Shown: positions 1-10,253, counted from the stretch's first letter. The stretch is 64,000 nucleotides of DNA from Actinoplanes subtropicus (GCF_000721705.1 NZ_JOJL01000023.1:124001-188000); one strand, 5' to 3'. Program-made: numbers and translations. Notes: generated by a model from the letters alone, not told the origin.

Positions 1-336
1 TTGTCGGTGCGGTACACGTGCACCCGGTCGAGCGAACCGGTCGCCGTGGCGGACAGCACCGGCCCGATCCGCCGGACCATCGCGACCGAGTCGTCCGGCA
101 GCGTCGCGGTCTTGCCGAACATGGTCTGCCCCGGCGAGGCGGTCAGCATGTTGGTGCCGAGCGCGGCCAGCGCGCGATCCAGGTCGGCCTGGCTGGACGC
201 GGAAATGCCGACCACCGCGGTCATCGCCGCGATCCCGATCGCGATGCCCAGGGCGGAGAGCACCGCGCGCAGCGGTCTCGCGCGCAGCCCTGTGCCGCCG
301 AGCCGCAGCAGGTCCGGCCCGCGGAGTCGTGCCGAT

Positions 337-356
<20 letters not shown>
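1..356 (-). CDS. MacB/FtsX-type ABC transporter permease (partial, N-terminus only)
   Basis: Only the first ~118 residues lie in the window; the rest is off the left edge. The protein starts MSDMSLKSARLRGPDLLRLG and then has one hydrophobic segment (about residues 33-52, LSALGIAIGIAAMTAVVGIS). A periplasmic-type domain follows, with the phrase ALGTNMLTASPGQTMFG, typical of MacB-like permeases. Its start lies inside the end of the ATPase gene (20-nt overlap), so the two are translationally linked. It is the last visible gene of the operon lipoprotein - adaptor - ATPase - permease, and probably pumps or exports an envelope-active compound. Substrate unknown. Confidence 0.85.
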
Positions 357-1013
<657 letters not shown>

Positions 1014-1017
<4 letters not shown>

Positions 1018-2072
1018 AGCGGCATCCCGACCTTCATCCCCGCGGCCAGGCCGTCCCCCGATATCTCGACCTTGCCGCCGGCGAAGAGCCCGGTCCGCAC
1101 CGCGACGATCTTCGTAGTGGCGCCGTCGACGACCTGCACGCCGTAGCCGCCCTCGGCGAGCGCGAGCAGCGCCGCGACCGGCACGGTGAGCACGTCCCTG
1201 CGCTCGCCGGCGGTGAAGTCGACCGTGACCGCCGCGTCGTCCAGGCCCTTGGGCGCGCCGGCGAACGCGATCGTCACCTCGATCAGCGTGGTGTCCGGCT
1301 CGTCGCCCTGGCCCTTCTGCACCGTGGTGCCGACCTTGACGATCTTGCCGGGGACCGTCCGGCCGTCCGGCATCTCGATCCGTACGGCGGCGCCCTGGAC
1401 GGCCAGCCGCTGCGCGTCCATGGTCAGGTCGACCGTGGCGACCAGCGCGGTGCCGGTGTACTTGAGGATCTCCACGCCGGGCTGGACGCTCGCGCCGTTC
1501 TCCGAGCTCACCGAGTCGACCCGGACCGCCGTCGGGGCGTACCAGATCTGGCTGGTGTCCACCGTGCCGGTCTCGCTCAGGCCGAGGTCGTCCTGCCAGT
1601 CCTTGACCGCGGCGGCGGTCGACGCGGTGTACTTGTCGTCGACCGTGAAGCCGCGGTAGCCGAGCGCCCACAGGTTCTTCTCGAACTGCCTGACGTCCGC
1701 GCCCTTCATCCCGCTCCGCAGCATCCGGTAGGCGGGCAGGCTGCCGTAGAGCAGCACCACCGGCTTGTTGTCGAGCTTGTAGAGCGCCTTGCCCCGGCTC
1801 ACGGTCGCGCCGACGGCCGGCAGCCAGGTGACCGTGCCGCCGCCCTTCGAGCCGAGCGTGACGGTGGCGCCGTGGCCGAGGGTCCCGTCGTGCGACTCCC
1901 GGTCGATCAGCGTCTCCTTGGCGATGTCGGCTGTGTTCGTCACCCCCGTGCCGGTCGTGCCGCTGTTGCTGCCGCTCTCCGCGTCCGGCAGGTTGAAGAC
2001 GGTGACCGCGGCCGCCACCGCCCCGGCCGTCACCACTCCGGCGATCACGCCGGCCGTGCGTCGCGCGCTCAT
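1014..2072 (-). CDS. Membrane-fusion (HlyD-like) adaptor with peptidoglycan-binding domain
   Basis: 352 residues. An N-terminal membrane anchor (about residues 7-25, [19 protein letters not shown]) is followed by a barrel/lipoyl-like part ([20 protein letters not shown]), then a PG_binding_1-type helical repeat ([18 protein letters not shown], ending [11 protein letters not shown]). A second beta-rich adaptor half follows ([29 protein letters not shown] at the end). This layout is common in Gram-positive MacB-type exporters: the adaptor sits outside the membrane and contacts the wall. It overlaps the lipoprotein gene upstream and the ATPase downstream by 4 nt each (ATGA). Confidence 0.85.
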
Positions 2073-2644
2073 CCGGCACGTCCCAGGTTCGTGGTGCCGC
2101 CGACGGCGCCCTGTTGCACGTGTCCCTTGGGCGCGTACTGCTCGCAGGCCTTCTCCGCCTTCTTCCAGAGCGGGTCGTCCGGCCCAGTGCCCAGCTTCTT
2201 CGGGTCGATCGAGATCCCGCCGTCCGGGTTGGGGTCGGGGAAGTTCGGTACGCCGTTCTCCCGCATGCACTTGGCCATGTCCCGGGCCTCCTGAAGCTCC
2301 TCGGCGCTCGGCTTGTGCATCTCGCCGCCATCCGGCATGTACTGCTTGCACGCCTCCTGGGCCGCCTCCAGCTTCTTCGCGTCCTGACCCTTCGGGATCA
2401 TCACCGACATCTTGCCGTCGCTCGGGTCCGGGAACCACGAGATGCCGTGGTCCCGCATGCACTTCGAGAACTTCAGCGGGGCGTCCGGGTCGGGCGCCGC
2501 CGCACTGGCGCTCGCGCTGGTGGTGGCCTTGGGCTTGGCGGTCTGCGCGCTGGCCACCTGCGGGTCGTTCGTCCCGGAGCGCGCGCACGCGGCCGGCCCG
2601 AGGGCCAATGCCAGCAGGACCACCGCGACCGTACGGGTTCGCAT
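2069..2644 (-). CDS. Lipoprotein with two CMR(D/E)(H/N)G repeats, first gene of the efflux operon
   Basis: 191 residues. The ATG at 2644 follows AAGGAGAAACCG, a clear ribosome binding site. The signal peptide ends in a lipobox (LALGPAAC), so the protein is probably lipid-anchored outside the membrane. The mature part holds two related modules, each with a Cys-Met-Arg ... phe-pro-asp-pro core (KCMRDHGISWFPDP and KCMRENGVPNFPDP) and a later Cys in a KxACxQY(M/A)P motif, suggesting a duplicated fold with two disulfides. This family of unknown function often precedes adaptor/ABC exporter genes in actinomycetes; that association is from general knowledge. Confidence 0.85.
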   Translation of the reverse strand: MRTRTVAVVLLALALGPAACARSGTNDPQVASAQTAKPKATTSASASAAAPDPDAPLKFSKCMRDHGISWFPDPSDGKMSVMIPKGQDAKKLEAAQEACKQYMPDGGEMHKPSAEELQEARDMAKCMRENGVPNFPDPNPDGGISIDPKKLGTGPDDPLWKKAEKACEQYAPKGHVQQGAVGGTTNLGRAG

Positions 2645-2757
2645 CGGTTTCTCCTTCCTCAGCTGTCTCGGGGAGAAGTAGACCGATCGCCCTGTTTCCT
2701 GGCCGTCAGCGAAAAACGTGACGCCGAGGTGACACGCGCCCGGAGGAGGATGGGTGC

Positions 2758-3414
2758 ATGCGGATCCTGGTGGTCGAGGACGAGCCGCTGCTCGCCGACG
2801 CGGTGGCGCAGGGCCTGCGCCACGAGGCACACGCGGTGGATATCGCGTACGACGGCGCGGCCGCCCTGGAACGCGTCGACGTCAACGACTACGACGTGGT
2901 GGTGCTCGACCGCGACCTGCCCGCCGTGCACGGCGACGACGTGTGCCGCCACCTGGCGAAACAGGGGTCGGAGACGCGCATCCTGATGCTCACGGCCGCG
3001 GCCGGCGTGGACGACCGGGTCGACGGCCTGGCCCTCGGCGCCGACGACTACCTGCCCAAGCCCTTCGCCTTCCGCGAGCTCTCCGCCCGGGTCACCGCGC
3101 TCGGCCGCCGCGCCCGCCCGGCGGTGCCGCCGGTGCTGCGCCGGGCCGGCATCAGCCTCGACCCGCACCGCCGCGAGGTGCACCGGGACGGCCGGTACGT
3201 GCCGCTGTCCCGCAAGGAGTTCGCCGTGCTGGCCGAGCTGCTGCGCGCCGACGGCACCGCGGTCTCCGCCGAGGCCCTGCTGGAGAAGGCCTGGGACGAG
3301 AACGCCGACCCGTTCACGCACGCCGTCCGCATGACGATCCTCAAGCTGCGCCGCAAGCTGGGCGACCCGCCCGTGGTGCTCACCGAGCCGGGAGTGGGGT
3401 ATCGCATTCCATGA
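2758..3414 (+). CDS. OmpR/PhoB-family response regulator
   Basis: 218 residues. The receiver domain has acidic residues in VVEDEP, the phospho-acceptor Asp51 in VVVLDRDLPAVHGDD and the conserved Lys101 in DYLPKPF. The C-terminal winged helix contains RYVPLSRKEFAVLAELL and HAVRMTILKLRRKLGDPP. It is divergent from the ABC-efflux operon (114 nt between starts), and its stop overlaps the kinase start as ATGA. By position it most likely controls the neighbouring exporter genes; this is inferred, as no operator was identified. Confidence 0.95.
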   Translation: MRILVVEDEPLLADAVAQGLRHEAHAVDIAYDGAAALERVDVNDYDVVVLDRDLPAVHGDDVCRHLAKQGSETRILMLTAAAGVDDRVDGLALGADDYLPKPFAFRELSARVTALGRRARPAVPPVLRRAGISLDPHRREVHRDGRYVPLSRKEFAVLAELLRADGTAVSAEALLEKAWDENADPFTHAVRMTILKLRRKLGDPPVVLTEPGVGYRIP

Positions 3415-4535
3415 GACTCACCGTCCGCACCCGGCTCACCCTCGTCTACGGCGGCCTGTTCGTGCTGGCCGGCATGGTGCTGGTCGGCGCGACGTACATC
3501 CTGGTGCAGCAGCGCCTGCCGATCGCGGTGGCCGGCGAGGCGGGCACCGCCGGGCCGGAGTCGGCGCCGGACGTGGGCGGCGGAACCTTCGTGCAGCGGG
3601 TCGTCACCGGCACCCAGAACACCGCGCTGCACACCCTGCTCACCCAGGGCCTGATCGCGCTGGCCGTGGTGAGCGCGGCGGCGATCGCGCTGGGCTGGCT
3701 GATCGCCGGCCGCATGCTCCAGCCGCTGCACCAGATCACCGCGACCGCCCGCCGGATAGCCGAGGCCCCGCCCGACGCCGACCGCGGCCTGCACGAGCGG
3801 ATAGCGCTGACCGGCCCGCAGGACGAGATCAAGGAGCTGGCCGACACCTTCGACGTCATGCTCGACCGGCTCGACCACTCCTTCGACGGGCAGCGCCGCT
3901 TCATCGCCAGCGCCTCGCACGAGCTGCGCACCCCGCTCACGCTCAACCGCACGCTGCTGGAGGTCGCGCTGGCCGGGGAGGCGCCGTCCGAGGAGGTACG
4001 CCAGCTGGGCACCACGCTGCTGGCGATCAACGACCGGCACGGCCGCCTGATCGACGGCCTGCTGCTGCTCGCCCAGTCGGATCGCCCGGTCCGCGAGCGC
4101 TCGTACGTGGACCTGGCCGACATCGTCGACCACGTCGCGGTCTCCGACACGGTCAAGGTGATCGCCGAGCCGGCCGAGGCGACCGTGGCCGGCAACCCGG
4201 TGCTGCTCGAACGGCTGGTGCAGAATCTGGTGGAGAACGGCGTACGGCACAATCTCCCGTCGAACGGCTGGGTGCGGGTCCGCAGCTACACCCGCCCCGA
4301 CGGCTGGGCGGTGGTCGAGGTCAGCAACTCCGGCCCGGTGATCCCCCGCTACGAGGTTCCCGGCCTGTTCGAGCCGTTCCGCCGATACAACGCCGAACGC
4401 CTCCACTCCCCCGGCGCCGGCCTGGGCCTCTCCATCGTCCGGGCGATCGCCAAGGCGCACGGCGGCGACGTCCAGGCGGAGGCCCGCGACGAGGGCGGCC
4501 TGATCGTGCGGGTCACCCTTCCCCGAGCCGTCTGA
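3411..4535 (+). CDS. Sensor histidine kinase
   Basis: 374 residues. Two membrane segments (about 11-33 and 80-100) flank a ~45-residue extracellular loop, followed by HAMP, a HisKA dimerisation helix with phospho-acceptor His170 (IASASHELRTPL), and a HATPase domain with the N box (NLVENGVRHN) and G box (GAGLGLSIV). It is the cognate kinase of the regulator it overlaps by 4 nt. The short sensor loop suggests intramembrane or envelope-stress sensing rather than ligand binding; this is inferred. Its stop lies 3 nt from the end of the convergent gene at 4539. Confidence 0.94.
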   Translation: MRLTVRTRLTLVYGGLFVLAGMVLVGATYILVQQRLPIAVAGEAGTAGPESAPDVGGGTFVQRVVTGTQNTALHTLLTQGLIALAVVSAAAIALGWLIAGRMLQPLHQITATARRIAEAPPDADRGLHERIALTGPQDEIKELADTFDVMLDRLDHSFDGQRRFIASASHELRTPLTLNRTLLEVALAGEAPSEEVRQLGTTLLAINDRHGRLIDGLLLLAQSDRPVRERSYVDLADIVDHVAVSDTVKVIAEPAEATVAGNPVLLERLVQNLVENGVRHNLPSNGWVRVRSYTRPDGWAVVEVSNSGPVIPRYEVPGLFEPFRRYNAERLHSPGAGLGLSIVRAIAKAHGGDVQAEARDEGGLIVRVTLPRAV

Positions 4536-4538
4536 CGG

Positions 4539-5603
4539 TCATACCGTACGCAGGTCCAGCGCGTGCCGGACGAACTCGTCCTGGTTGCCGGTCGACCACC
4601 AGAGCACCCCGGCGCGGTACATGACGTCCGTGGCGTCCGGGCTGATCTCCACGGTCGAGCGGGTGTCGATCTCGTACGCCAGCAGGTCGACGTGGCCGGT
4701 CAGCTCGGAGTTCGCGGTGGTCTGGGAGAACACCTCGAACCGGTCCAGCACCGCGGTGTCGGCGATCACCGTCCCGGCGGTGCCGGCGGCGATCAGGCGG
4801 CGGTCCGAGCCGTCCGGCTTCATCAGGGAGATCTGCGGGTAACCGTCCCGGTTGAAGGCGACCGTCTGGCACCACACCGGGCTGCACGCGGTGACGCCCC
4901 GGCCGTTGGTGACCACCGCCTTGTCCTGCCCGGTGGTCAGATTGCGCAGCCGGGTGGCGCCACCGGCCGCGGTCACCCCGTCGGTCAGCCACGGCCACGC
5001 CGACAGCGCCCAGGTCCCGGCCTCGGAGCGGATGTCGACCGGGCCGCCGCGCAGGTCGACCGAGCGCACCTCGGTGGAGTCCTGCGCCCCGGCCGCCACC
5101 CAGTGCACCCGGCCCTCGGCGAGCACCAGGTCGTACTGAGACTGGTAGAACCGCGCGTCGCCCATCTCGGCGGTCAGCTCGTGCGGCGGCGTCCCGGCGC
5201 GCAGGTCCATCGCCCACAGCTGCTGGCCGGCCTTGCTGCTCTCGGCCCAGACCAGCGACTGGCCGTCGGTCGTCGCGCTCTCGAAGGACGGGTTCAGCTT
5301 CATCGGCAGCGTCCGGATCACCCGCACCTTGCCGTCGGCCGCCCGCGACACGAGGCGCAGCGTGTGCCCGTCCCGGGTGGGCGCGGTGCCGATCGAGCGC
5401 TGAGCGTCGAGGAAGACCACGGGCGTGTACGCCGTCCCGTCGTCGAGCGTGGCCGCCAGCGCGGCCCGCTGCGCCCGCGGCCAGGCGACCCGCGCGTCCA
5501 CCGGCGGCGCCGCCTTCTTCACCGCATCCGACGGCGCGAACAGCATCACCCCGGCGGCCAGCAGCGCGGCCCCGAGGCTCGTGTATCGCTTCCGCTGCTC
5601 CAC
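4539..5603 (-). CDS. Membrane-anchored TolB/WD40-like beta-propeller protein
   Basis: 354 residues from the GTG at 5603; a start upstream at 5651 would overlap the next gene, so I chose the internal GTG although its ribosome binding site is weak. A single hydrophobic segment near residues 9-25 (SLGAALLAAGVMLFAPSDA) acts as signal or anchor. The remainder is repeated short beta blades (for example QSLVWAESSKAGQQLWAMDL, RVHWVAAGAQDSTEVRSVDL, GVLWWSTGNQDEFVRHALDL) without catalytic motifs. It is probably an extracellular scaffold or sensor. No specific family recognised beyond the fold. Confidence 0.75.
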   Translation of the reverse strand: MEQRKRYTSLGAALLAAGVMLFAPSDAVKKAAPPVDARVAWPRAQRAALAATLDDGTAYTPVVFLDAQRSIGTAPTRDGHTLRLVSRAADGKVRVIRTLPMKLNPSFESATTDGQSLVWAESSKAGQQLWAMDLRAGTPPHELTAEMGDARFYQSQYDLVLAEGRVHWVAAGAQDSTEVRSVDLRGGPVDIRSEAGTWALSAWPWLTDGVTAAGGATRLRNLTTGQDKAVVTNGRGVTACSPVWCQTVAFNRDGYPQISLMKPDGSDRRLIAAGTAGTVIADTAVLDRFEVFSQTTANSELTGHVDLLAYEIDTRSTVEISPDATDVMYRAGVLWWSTGNQDEFVRHALDLRTV

Positions 5604-5619
5604 AACCCGAAGATTAGCC

Positions 5620-6522
5620 CTAAAAATCGCCGACCCCCTGGAGCCGGTCACCGTGCGGAAAATCCAGCGACTCCGACTCCGACTCCGACTCCGACGCCGA
5701 CGCGGAGACCGGCGAGGTCGTCCGGCGGGAGAGGCCGATCACGCCGAGGGTCATCACGACCGCGGCGACCGCGACCACCACCCGGCCGGCGAAGCCGAAG
5801 CGGAAGCTCTCGTCGAACAGCACGATGCCGGCGACGGCCGCCACGATCGGGTTGGCCACGCTCACCGTGGCCAGCGGCGTGGCCAGGCCGGCGCCCTTGT
5901 AGGAGAGCTGGCCCAGCAGGTAGCCGCCGGTCGAGAGCACCACCACCATGCCGGCCAGGAACATCGAGACCGTCCGGGCGCCGTCCTGGAGGAACGCGGT
6001 GAGCAGGGCCTTGGACAGCACCGACGAGATGCCGAAGGCGATGCCGGCCGCGGTGGCCAGCAGCATGGCCCGCCAGCGGGCGGAATGCGTGATCGCCGCC
6101 GCGGTGGTCAGCGCGCCCACGCCGGCCAGGGTCAGGAACGCGACATAGCGCCCGGTGTCCTCGGTCAGCAGGGCCGGGTCGGCCGACTCCACCGAGAGCG
6201 ACATGATCAGGGCCAGGCCGGCCACCGTCAGCCCGGCGTCGATCCAGGCCGGCACGCTGATCCGTACGCGATAGCGCAGGGCCGAGATCGGCAGCGCGAA
6301 CAGCAGGGTCAGCGTGCCCAGCGCCTGCACCACGGCGAGCGTGCCGAAGTTGAGCGCGAGCACGTGCAGCCCGACGCCGCTCGCGGTGAGCAGCAGGGCG
6401 ACCGCCCAGCGGCCCACGCCGCGGTGCCCGTTCTCCGCCAGCCTCTCCTGGGCGACGGCCGCGCCCGCATAGCTCGCCGCGGACAGCACAGACAGCGCGA
6501 CAGCCCAAGCAAGCGACCCCAT
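5620..6522 (-). CDS. EamA/DMT-family transporter
   Basis: 300 residues with about ten membrane segments in two related halves. The first half starts SLAWAVALSVLSAASYAGAA; the second has a conserved glutamate-containing helix (IVLFDESFRFGF) typical of EamA proteins. The ATG at 6522 follows AAGAGGGGTGTCC. The C-terminal tail carries alternating Ser-Glu (SASASESESESESE) encoded by a 6-bp microsatellite (gactcc, 5669-5704 on the plus strand), which could vary in length without breaking the frame. Substrate unknown; metabolite efflux is usual for the family. Confidence 0.88.
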   Translation of the reverse strand: MGSLAWAVALSVLSAASYAGAAVAQERLAENGHRGVGRWAVALLLTASGVGLHVLALNFGTLAVVQALGTLTLLFALPISALRYRVRISVPAWIDAGLTVAGLALIMSLSVESADPALLTEDTGRYVAFLTLAGVGALTTAAAITHSARWRAMLLATAAGIAFGISSVLSKALLTAFLQDGARTVSMFLAGMVVVLSTGGYLLGQLSYKGAGLATPLATVSVANPIVAAVAGIVLFDESFRFGFAGRVVVAVAAVVMTLGVIGLSRRTTSPVSASASESESESESLDFPHGDRLQGVGDF

Positions 6523-6691
6523 GGACACCCCTCTTCGAGCTTGCCTCAGCGACCCACCGCCCAGCCTCGCGGATTCCCAGAATTCAGGCGTCCTCCTCCA
6601 GACGTAAAAGATCCGTATGTCAGATGTAGTACCCCGAAGGTACGACAAAACCGGTACGCCGATCTCTGCCTGGTCTGCCACCATCGGCCTC

Positions 6692-7603
6692 ATGACGGAG
6701 ACGAGAGTGCGCATCGGCTGGCGCGACCTGCCCGAGGCCGTCCGCTCCCGGGCCGAGGAGATCATCGGGGGCCGGGTGGTGTCGGCCGCGTCGCAGGCCG
6801 GGGGCTTCTCCCCGGGCACCGCCGACCGGGTGGTCACCGACTCCGGCCGGCGCGCCTTCGTCAAGGCGGTGAGCCCGGCGGTCAACACGCGCTCCGCCGA
6901 GCTCGCCCGGCAGGAGATGCACATCACCTCGGCGATGCCCGAGCACGCGCCGGTCCCCCGGATGCTGGGCGGCTTCGACGACGGCGAGTGGGTCGTGCTG
7001 ATCCTCGAGGACGTCGAGGGCACCAACCCGCGTACGCCCTGGGTGGAGAGCGAGCTCGACGCGGCCGTGACCGCCCTCGCCGAGCTCGCCGCCGCGCTCA
7101 CCCCGTCCCCGGTGCCCGGCGCGCCCGCCGCGATCGAGGTCGTCGCCGGCGACTTCGCCGGGTGGCACGACATCGCCGCCGATCCGCCGGCCGACCTCGA
7201 CCCGTGGCTCGCCGAGCGCCTCGACGACCTGCGGGCCGCCGCTGACCGCGGGCTCGCCGCCGTCGCCACCGGCGACACGCTGGTGCATTTCGACATCCGG
7301 GCGGACAACCTGCTGATCCGGCCGGACGGGCGGGTCGTGATCGTCGACTGGCCGTGGGGCTGCGTCGGGCCGGCCTGGCTCGACCGGCTCCTGCTCGGGC
7401 TGGACGTGCTCGTCAAGGGCGGCGACCCGGCCCGGGCGTTCGAGGGCATCGACCCGGGCGTGGTCACCGACGTGATCGCCGGGATCGCCGGGATGTTCGA
7501 GCGCATCCACCGGCTTCCCCCGCCCCCGGGCATCCCCACGGTGCGCGCGTTCCAGCGGGCGACGGCCGAGGCCATCCGCCCGTGGCTGCGCGGGCGTCTC
7601 TGA
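6692..7603 (+). CDS. Aminoglycoside phosphotransferase-like (APH) kinase
   Basis: 303 residues. The APH/choline-kinase catalytic loop is LVHFDIRADNLLI (H-x-D-x-x-x-x-N) and the metal-binding Asp lies in VIVDWPWGCVGPAWLD. The N-lobe contains AFVKAVSP, whose Lys would bind ATP. The ATG at 6692 was chosen because homologous sequence begins with TRVRIGW; the reading frame is open 25 codons further upstream. Many such proteins phosphorylate small metabolites rather than antibiotics, so resistance should not be assumed. Confidence 0.88.
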   Translation: MTETRVRIGWRDLPEAVRSRAEEIIGGRVVSAASQAGGFSPGTADRVVTDSGRRAFVKAVSPAVNTRSAELARQEMHITSAMPEHAPVPRMLGGFDDGEWVVLILEDVEGTNPRTPWVESELDAAVTALAELAAALTPSPVPGAPAAIEVVAGDFAGWHDIAADPPADLDPWLAERLDDLRAAADRGLAAVATGDTLVHFDIRADNLLIRPDGRVVIVDWPWGCVGPAWLDRLLLGLDVLVKGGDPARAFEGIDPGVVTDVIAGIAGMFERIHRLPPPPGIPTVRAFQRATAEAIRPWLRGRL

Positions 7604-7738
7604 TCCGGTCACGGCCATCTCCCCAGATGGGAGGTCGGGCACACCCGCCCGGGCCCAGGGCCGCCGCACACTAGGCTGGTGGGTCTGGGCTCCGGCGTAG
7701 CGGCCCGGGACCGGCCACGAAACCTCACGGAACGGAAG

Positions 7739-8956
7739 ATGATGATCGACCAGGCCAAGGTGCGAGTCCTGCTGTTGGAGAGCATCCACCGCGACGCGGT
7801 GTCCCGGCTCGAGGCCGAGGGGTACAGCGTCGAGTCCGTCCGCAACGCCCTCGACGAGTCCGAGCTGCTCGAGCGCATCCCGGGCGTACACCTGCTGGGA
7901 ATCCGGTCCAAGACCAAGGTGACCGCCAAGGTCCTCGAGGCGGCCGACAGCCTGGTCGCGGTGGGCGCGTTCTGCATCGGCACCGACCAGATCGACCTGC
8001 ACGCGGCGTCGGCGGCCGGCATCGCGGTGTTCAACGCGCCGTTCTCCAACACCCGCTCGGTGGTCGAGCTCGCCATCGCCGAGATCATCTCGATGACCCG
8101 CCGGCTCACCGAGAAGAACGCGCTCATGCACGAGGGCGTCTGGGACAAGTCGGCCGACGGCGCGCACGAGATCCGCGGCCGCCGGCTGGGCATCGTCGGC
8201 TACGGCAACATCGGCACCCAGCTCTCGGTGCTCGCCGAGAACCTCGGCATGCACGTCTCGTTCTACGACACGGCCGACAAGCTCGCGCTGAGCAACGCGC
8301 ACCGCTGCGCCTCGATCGAGGAGCTGCTGGAGACGTCGGACGTGGTGACCCTGCACGTCGACGGCCGGCCGGGCAACGCCGGGTTCTTCGGTGCCGAGCA
8401 GTTCAAGCGGATGAAGCCGGGCGCGCTGTTCCTCAACCTGTCGCGCGGCATCGTGGTCGACCACGTCGCCCTGCGTGACGCGCTGACCAGCGGGCACATC
8501 GCCGGCGCGGCGGTGGACGTCTTCCCGAAGGAGCCGAAGGGCCGCGGCGACGAGTTCGTCTCCGAGCTGCGCGGCCTGCCGAACGTGATCCTCACCCCGC
8601 ACATCGGCGGCTCGACCGAGGAGGCGCAGTCCGACATCGGCGACTTCGTGGCCAACAAGCTGGCCCACTTCGTCCAGGACGGCAACACCACGCTGAGCGT
8701 CAACCTGCCGGGGGTCGCGCTGCCCGAGCAGAGCGGCATGAGCCGGATCGTGCACGTCCACATCAACACCCCCGGGGTGCTGGCCCAGGTCAACAGCATC
8801 CTGGCCCAGCACCACGTCAACGTCGAGGGCCAGCTGCTGAGCACCCGCGGCGAGTACGGCTACCTGATCACCGACATCGGTGGCCCGTACGCCGACGACG
8901 TGCTCGAGCAGTTGCGCAGCATGGAGCAGACGGTCCGCCTGCGGGTCCTCTCCTAA
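7739..8956 (+). CDS. serA: D-3-phosphoglycerate dehydrogenase (SerA), ACT-domain form
   Basis: 405 residues. It catalyses the first step of serine synthesis: 3-phosphoglycerate to 3-phosphohydroxypyruvate with NAD. The Rossmann motif is GIVGYGNIGTQL with the adenine-ribose Asp in SFYDTAD. The catalytic Arg/Glu/His set is visible in LNLSRGIVVD, DVFPKEP and LTPHIGGSTEEAQ. The C-terminal ACT domain (IVHVHINTPGVLAQVNSIL) suggests serine feedback control. It matches the short ~410-residue E. coli-type enzyme, not the long ~530-residue Mycobacterium type. The start is ATG 7739, with a second ATG immediately after, and GGAACGGAAG just upstream. Confidence 0.94.
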   Translation: MMIDQAKVRVLLLESIHRDAVSRLEAEGYSVESVRNALDESELLERIPGVHLLGIRSKTKVTAKVLEAADSLVAVGAFCIGTDQIDLHAASAAGIAVFNAPFSNTRSVVELAIAEIISMTRRLTEKNALMHEGVWDKSADGAHEIRGRRLGIVGYGNIGTQLSVLAENLGMHVSFYDTADKLALSNAHRCASIEELLETSDVVTLHVDGRPGNAGFFGAEQFKRMKPGALFLNLSRGIVVDHVALRDALTSGHIAGAAVDVFPKEPKGRGDEFVSELRGLPNVILTPHIGGSTEEAQSDIGDFVANKLAHFVQDGNTTLSVNLPGVALPEQSGMSRIVHVHINTPGVLAQVNSILAQHHVNVEGQLLSTRGEYGYLITDIGGPYADDVLEQLRSMEQTVRLRVLS

Positions 8957-8975
8957 GACCGGGAAACCGCCCGGG

Positions 8976-10253
8976 TCACGCGTTCTCCACGGTGAGCGCG
9001 GTGATCCGGGCGCCGGCCGTCACGTCGTACCGGTCGGTGGTGTTCCAGCCCTTCGGGGTCAGCGTCGAGCCGGCCGCCATGTCGTTGAGCGTGCGGCTGC
9101 CGGCCACCACGGTCCGCGCGCCGCCGCCCAGCTTGATCCGCATCGGGTTGTCGGCCGGGGACTTGAGCACCAGGTTGTCCACCGCGCCGTTGATCTTCAG
9201 GGGCACGGTGCCGGTCGGGCGGGCGAGCGTGAGCTCCACCTGCTTGGCGCCGGCGACCATCTCGATGCCGCTGACCTGACCGCCGCTGACGTCGATGACC
9301 TGCTTCTCGGCGTACCCGGCGAAGCGCAGCTGCCAGCGCACCTTGGCGGCCAGGACCACCTCGATCTCCCCGCCGGTGCCGTTGCCATCCTTGCTGACCT
9401 GCAGCGACACGGCGTCGTCGCGGATCGTCGGGCTGGGCAGGATGCCGGCGTCGTCCGGTGTGGAGATCCGGTAGAGGTCGTCGCCGAGCTCGCCGATGGT
9501 GACGTGCACCGAGGTCGCGCCGGCCAGCATCTCGAAGCTCGCCGTGTCGCGGTTGTCCAGCGGGGCGGAGACCGTACGGGCCTTGGCGCCCCCGGCCCCC
9601 AGTTGCAGCATGCTGTTGATGCTGTTGTCGTCGCCGGAGAAGTAGAGGACCCCGGCGATCGAGCCCAGCACCAGCACGAACAGGCCGAGCAGGACGATCC
9701 CGACGGTGACCGTAGGTGACTGTCGCGGCGGGTGCGTCTCGGCCGGCGGCCGCTGGGCGGTCCGGTGCTCACCGGACGGGGCCTTCAACGCGGAACGCTC
9801 GGCGACGCGATGCTCACCCGACGGAGCCCGCAACGGCGAGCGATCCGCGACCCGATGCTCACCCGACGGAGCCCGCAACGGCGAGCGGTCGGCGACCCGA
9901 TGCTCACCCGACGGCCGGCGCAGCGCGCCGGAAGCCGGCTCGGGATCGAGGCGGGGCGGCGCCGGCGCGGGCGGCGCGGAGGTCGGTCCGTGCCGAACCG
10001 GGGAGATCGGACCCGCCGTGAAGCCGTACGATGCCCGGCTTGTCCCACTTGGAGTCGCCGGCCCGTACTCCGGGGCCGGGGGCGGCGGCGCGGCCTCGGA
10101 GAACACCGGCGGAAGCTCGGTACCCTCCGTGAACCACGAGCCACCGGTAGTAGCCTCGGCCGGCGGATTGGCGGCCGGCCGTCGATAAAGTGTGTCCCCA
10201 CGCGAGTCGGCCACGGCCACATCGGACGCCGCGGCGTCAGCAGCTCGATCCAC
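8976..10253 (-). CDS. Single-pass membrane protein with a 15-residue repeat and DUF4097-like beta domain
   Basis: 425 residues from the GTG at 10253, which has AGGGGAGAACC just upstream. The N-terminal half is Pro/Ala-rich and probably cytoplasmic, with about four tandem 15-residue units of the type SGEHRVADRSPLRAP. One membrane segment follows (TVTVGIVLLGLFVLVLGSI), then an external domain of repeated beta strands (DVSGGQVSGIEMVAGAKQVE), resembling adhesin-like DUF4097. It lies downstream of the atypical NarL regulator on the same strand, 103 nt away. No function can be assigned. Confidence 0.78.
   Translation of the reverse strand: MDRAADAAASDVAVADSRGDTLYRRPAANPPAEATTGGSWFTEGTELPPVFSEAAPPPPAPEYGPATPSGTSRASYGFTAGPISPVRHGPTSAPPAPAPPRLDPEPASGALRRPSGEHRVADRSPLRAPSGEHRVADRSPLRAPSGEHRVAERSALKAPSGEHRTAQRPPAETHPPRQSPTVTVGIVLLGLFVLVLGSIAGVLYFSGDDNSINSMLQLGAGGAKARTVSAPLDNRDTASFEMLAGATSVHVTIGELGDDLYRISTPDDAGILPSPTIRDDAVSLQVSKDGNGTGGEIEVVLAAKVRWQLRFAGYAEKQVIDVSGGQVSGIEMVAGAKQVELTLARPTGTVPLKINGAVDNLVLKSPADNPMRIKLGGGARTVVAGSRTLNDMAAGSTLTPKGWNTTDRYDVTAGARITALTVENA
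9763..9912. repeat. 45-bp coding tandem repeat
   Basis: Three to four near-identical 45-bp units, each containing gatgctcacccgacgg and gaacgctcggc or a close variant. They encode the 15-residue repeat SGEHRVADRSPLRAP on the minus strand. The unit length keeps the frame, so copy number could change without breaking the gene. Confidence 0.85.

Noticed and set aside
6692..7603. Calling the APH-like kinase an antibiotic resistance gene
   Set aside because: Catalytic motifs are present but the family is broad and there is no resistance context; only the kinase fold is claimed.
8957..8979. Terminator between serA and the convergent gene
   Set aside because: The gaccggg/cccgggtc pairing has a bulge and only about six bases; too weak to list.
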